A stretch of DNA of 5,089 nt from positions 1 through 5,089 of the forward strand of contig CAYMRF010000072.1 in NCBI GenBank assembly GCA_964392765.1. Direction: 5' to 3'. The notes below the pieces were generated by a model. That model was not told the origin of the DNA, searched no databases, and saw only the letters and a list, made by a program, of their open reading frames with translations. The position numbers and the translations under genes are program-made. Positions 4,675 to 5,089 of the stretch are shown in pieces. Numbering within the stretch: position 1 is the stretch's first letter; each line of letters opens with the position of its first letter. The DNA is from BTUB01 sp964392765. Lineage in GTDB: Bacteria; Babelota; Babeliae; Babelales; Vermiphilaceae.

Positions 4675-5019
4675 TTAGTCTTTGGCTCCCGAAACGCAAC
4701 AGCAGTGCTTTAAAAATAATGCGATGAGTTTTGGCTCTTTTACTGCAGGTGCTTGCTCTATTGTTTCAGTTGCGGGCGGGTTGCCTGGTGCCGGCTCTTT
4801 AACATGCTCAAGCTCTTTAATACTCTTCATTTTTATTTTCATAGTTAAACCAGAATCCGGTTGGGGCTGCTGAACGTATCTTTGCTGAGCCCTTCTTGCT
4901 GTTTCACTCGCTTCTGAATCCTTTTGTTGCGCATACTTGCCAACGGGTGGTTTCATGGGATCACCGCCAGCGCAAAGACACAACGGAATTAACATTAAGA
5001 TTATCATGTAATGTTTCAT
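4675..5019 (-). CDS. Small exported protein with Pro/Glu-rich body and CCC motif (114 aa)
   Basis: Unrecognised. The N-terminus MKHYMIILMLIPLCLCAGG is a signal peptide; cleavage fits LCA|GGD after residue 17. Neither C14 nor C16 has a proper lipobox (Leu precedes each), so a lipoprotein is unlikely though not excluded. Residues 20-58 are polar and Gln-rich, 59-74 are Lys-rich (MKIKMKSIKELEHVK), and 75-97 are Pro/Glu/Ala-rich, probably disordered. Residues 98-105 are hydrophobic, leading into C106-C107-C108 and a short tail. The three Cys suggest attachment or cross-linking, echoing the Cys-rich proteins at the other end of the window. The SD is weak (GGAA 7 nt before the ATG). It has its own terminator and shares no operon with recJ. 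Confidence 0.78.
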   Translation of the reverse strand: MKHYMIILMLIPLCLCAGGDPMKPPVGKYAQQKDSEASETARRAQQRYVQQPQPDSGLTMKIKMKSIKELEHVKEPAPGNPPATETIEQAPAVKEPKLIALFLKHCCCVSGAKD

Positions 5020-5039
5020 AATTAGTTTCCAGATTTATT

Positions 5040-5068
5040 ACATTATTAACATTATTTATGCCCCGCAA
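5040..5068 (-). promoter_or_regulatory. Weak promoter candidate for the right-edge gene
   Basis: On the minus strand TTGCGG (5068-5063), a 17-bp spacer and TAATGT (5045-5040). The -10 is poor, and other AT-rich hexamers nearby could serve. Confidence 0.25.
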
Positions 5069-5089
5069 TTACAGCTTTTATCTCGGGCC

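Noticed and set aside
4682..4873. Plus-strand open frame opposite the right-edge gene, and a minus-strand one at 1157-1345
   Set aside because: Both are antisense to better-supported signal-peptide genes and lack an SD.
5060..5089. GCCCCG...CGGGCC inverted repeat at the right edge as a terminator
   Set aside because: An 18-nt loop, no T-run on the minus side, and the window ends there, so it cannot be judged.

Overview
The window is bacterial DNA, AT-rich in its gaps, with TTGnnn/TATAAT-type promoters, Shine-Dalgarno (SD) sites and the standard bacterial code (recJ and the GIY-YIG gene end in TGA; W is TGG). It has two housekeeping genes (recJ, cmk), several tiny exported Cys-rich proteins and GC-rich palindromic repeats next to a GIY-YIG nuclease gene. 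My guess is a reduced-genome or uncultured lineage such as Dependentiae/TM6 or another host-associated bacterium, but no taxonomic marker here settles this.

Left part (1-1469, + strand): three small genes, each with its own promoter, encode exported Cys-rich proteins. The first two (104-499 and 740-1033) are tandem paralogues with matching promoter layout (TTGCAw, 18 bp, TATwAT), the same small hairpin over the SD, and a nearly identical core. The third (1206-1469) is unrelated in sequence apart from a shared CC-x3-C opening of the mature chain; it carries a Cys-x-Pro triplet run and an acidic tail. Its stop codon overlaps the stop of cmk.

Middle and right part (1466-4556, - strand): transcription order is recJ (DHH-family single-strand exonuclease), a small GIY-YIG nuclease gene, then cmk (cytidylate kinase). 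The recJ-cmk gap looks invaded. The GIY-YIG gene sits between GC-rich inverted repeats, a third solo repeat module lies next to recJ, and a 14-22 bp copy of the recJ 3' end occurs three times: in recJ itself, between the modules, and directly in front of cmk, where it supplies the cmk SD. I read this as an insertion of a GIY-YIG/palindrome unit at a former recJ-cmk junction, with duplication of the target. This is the most interesting part of the window.

Right edge (4675-5019, - strand): one more small exported protein, unrecognised, with a Pro/Glu-rich body and a CCC motif near its C-terminus, followed by a good intrinsic terminator that separates it from recJ. The Cys-rich proteins plausibly act in the envelope or periplasm (disulfide cross-linking or metal binding), but no function can be assigned from sequence alone.
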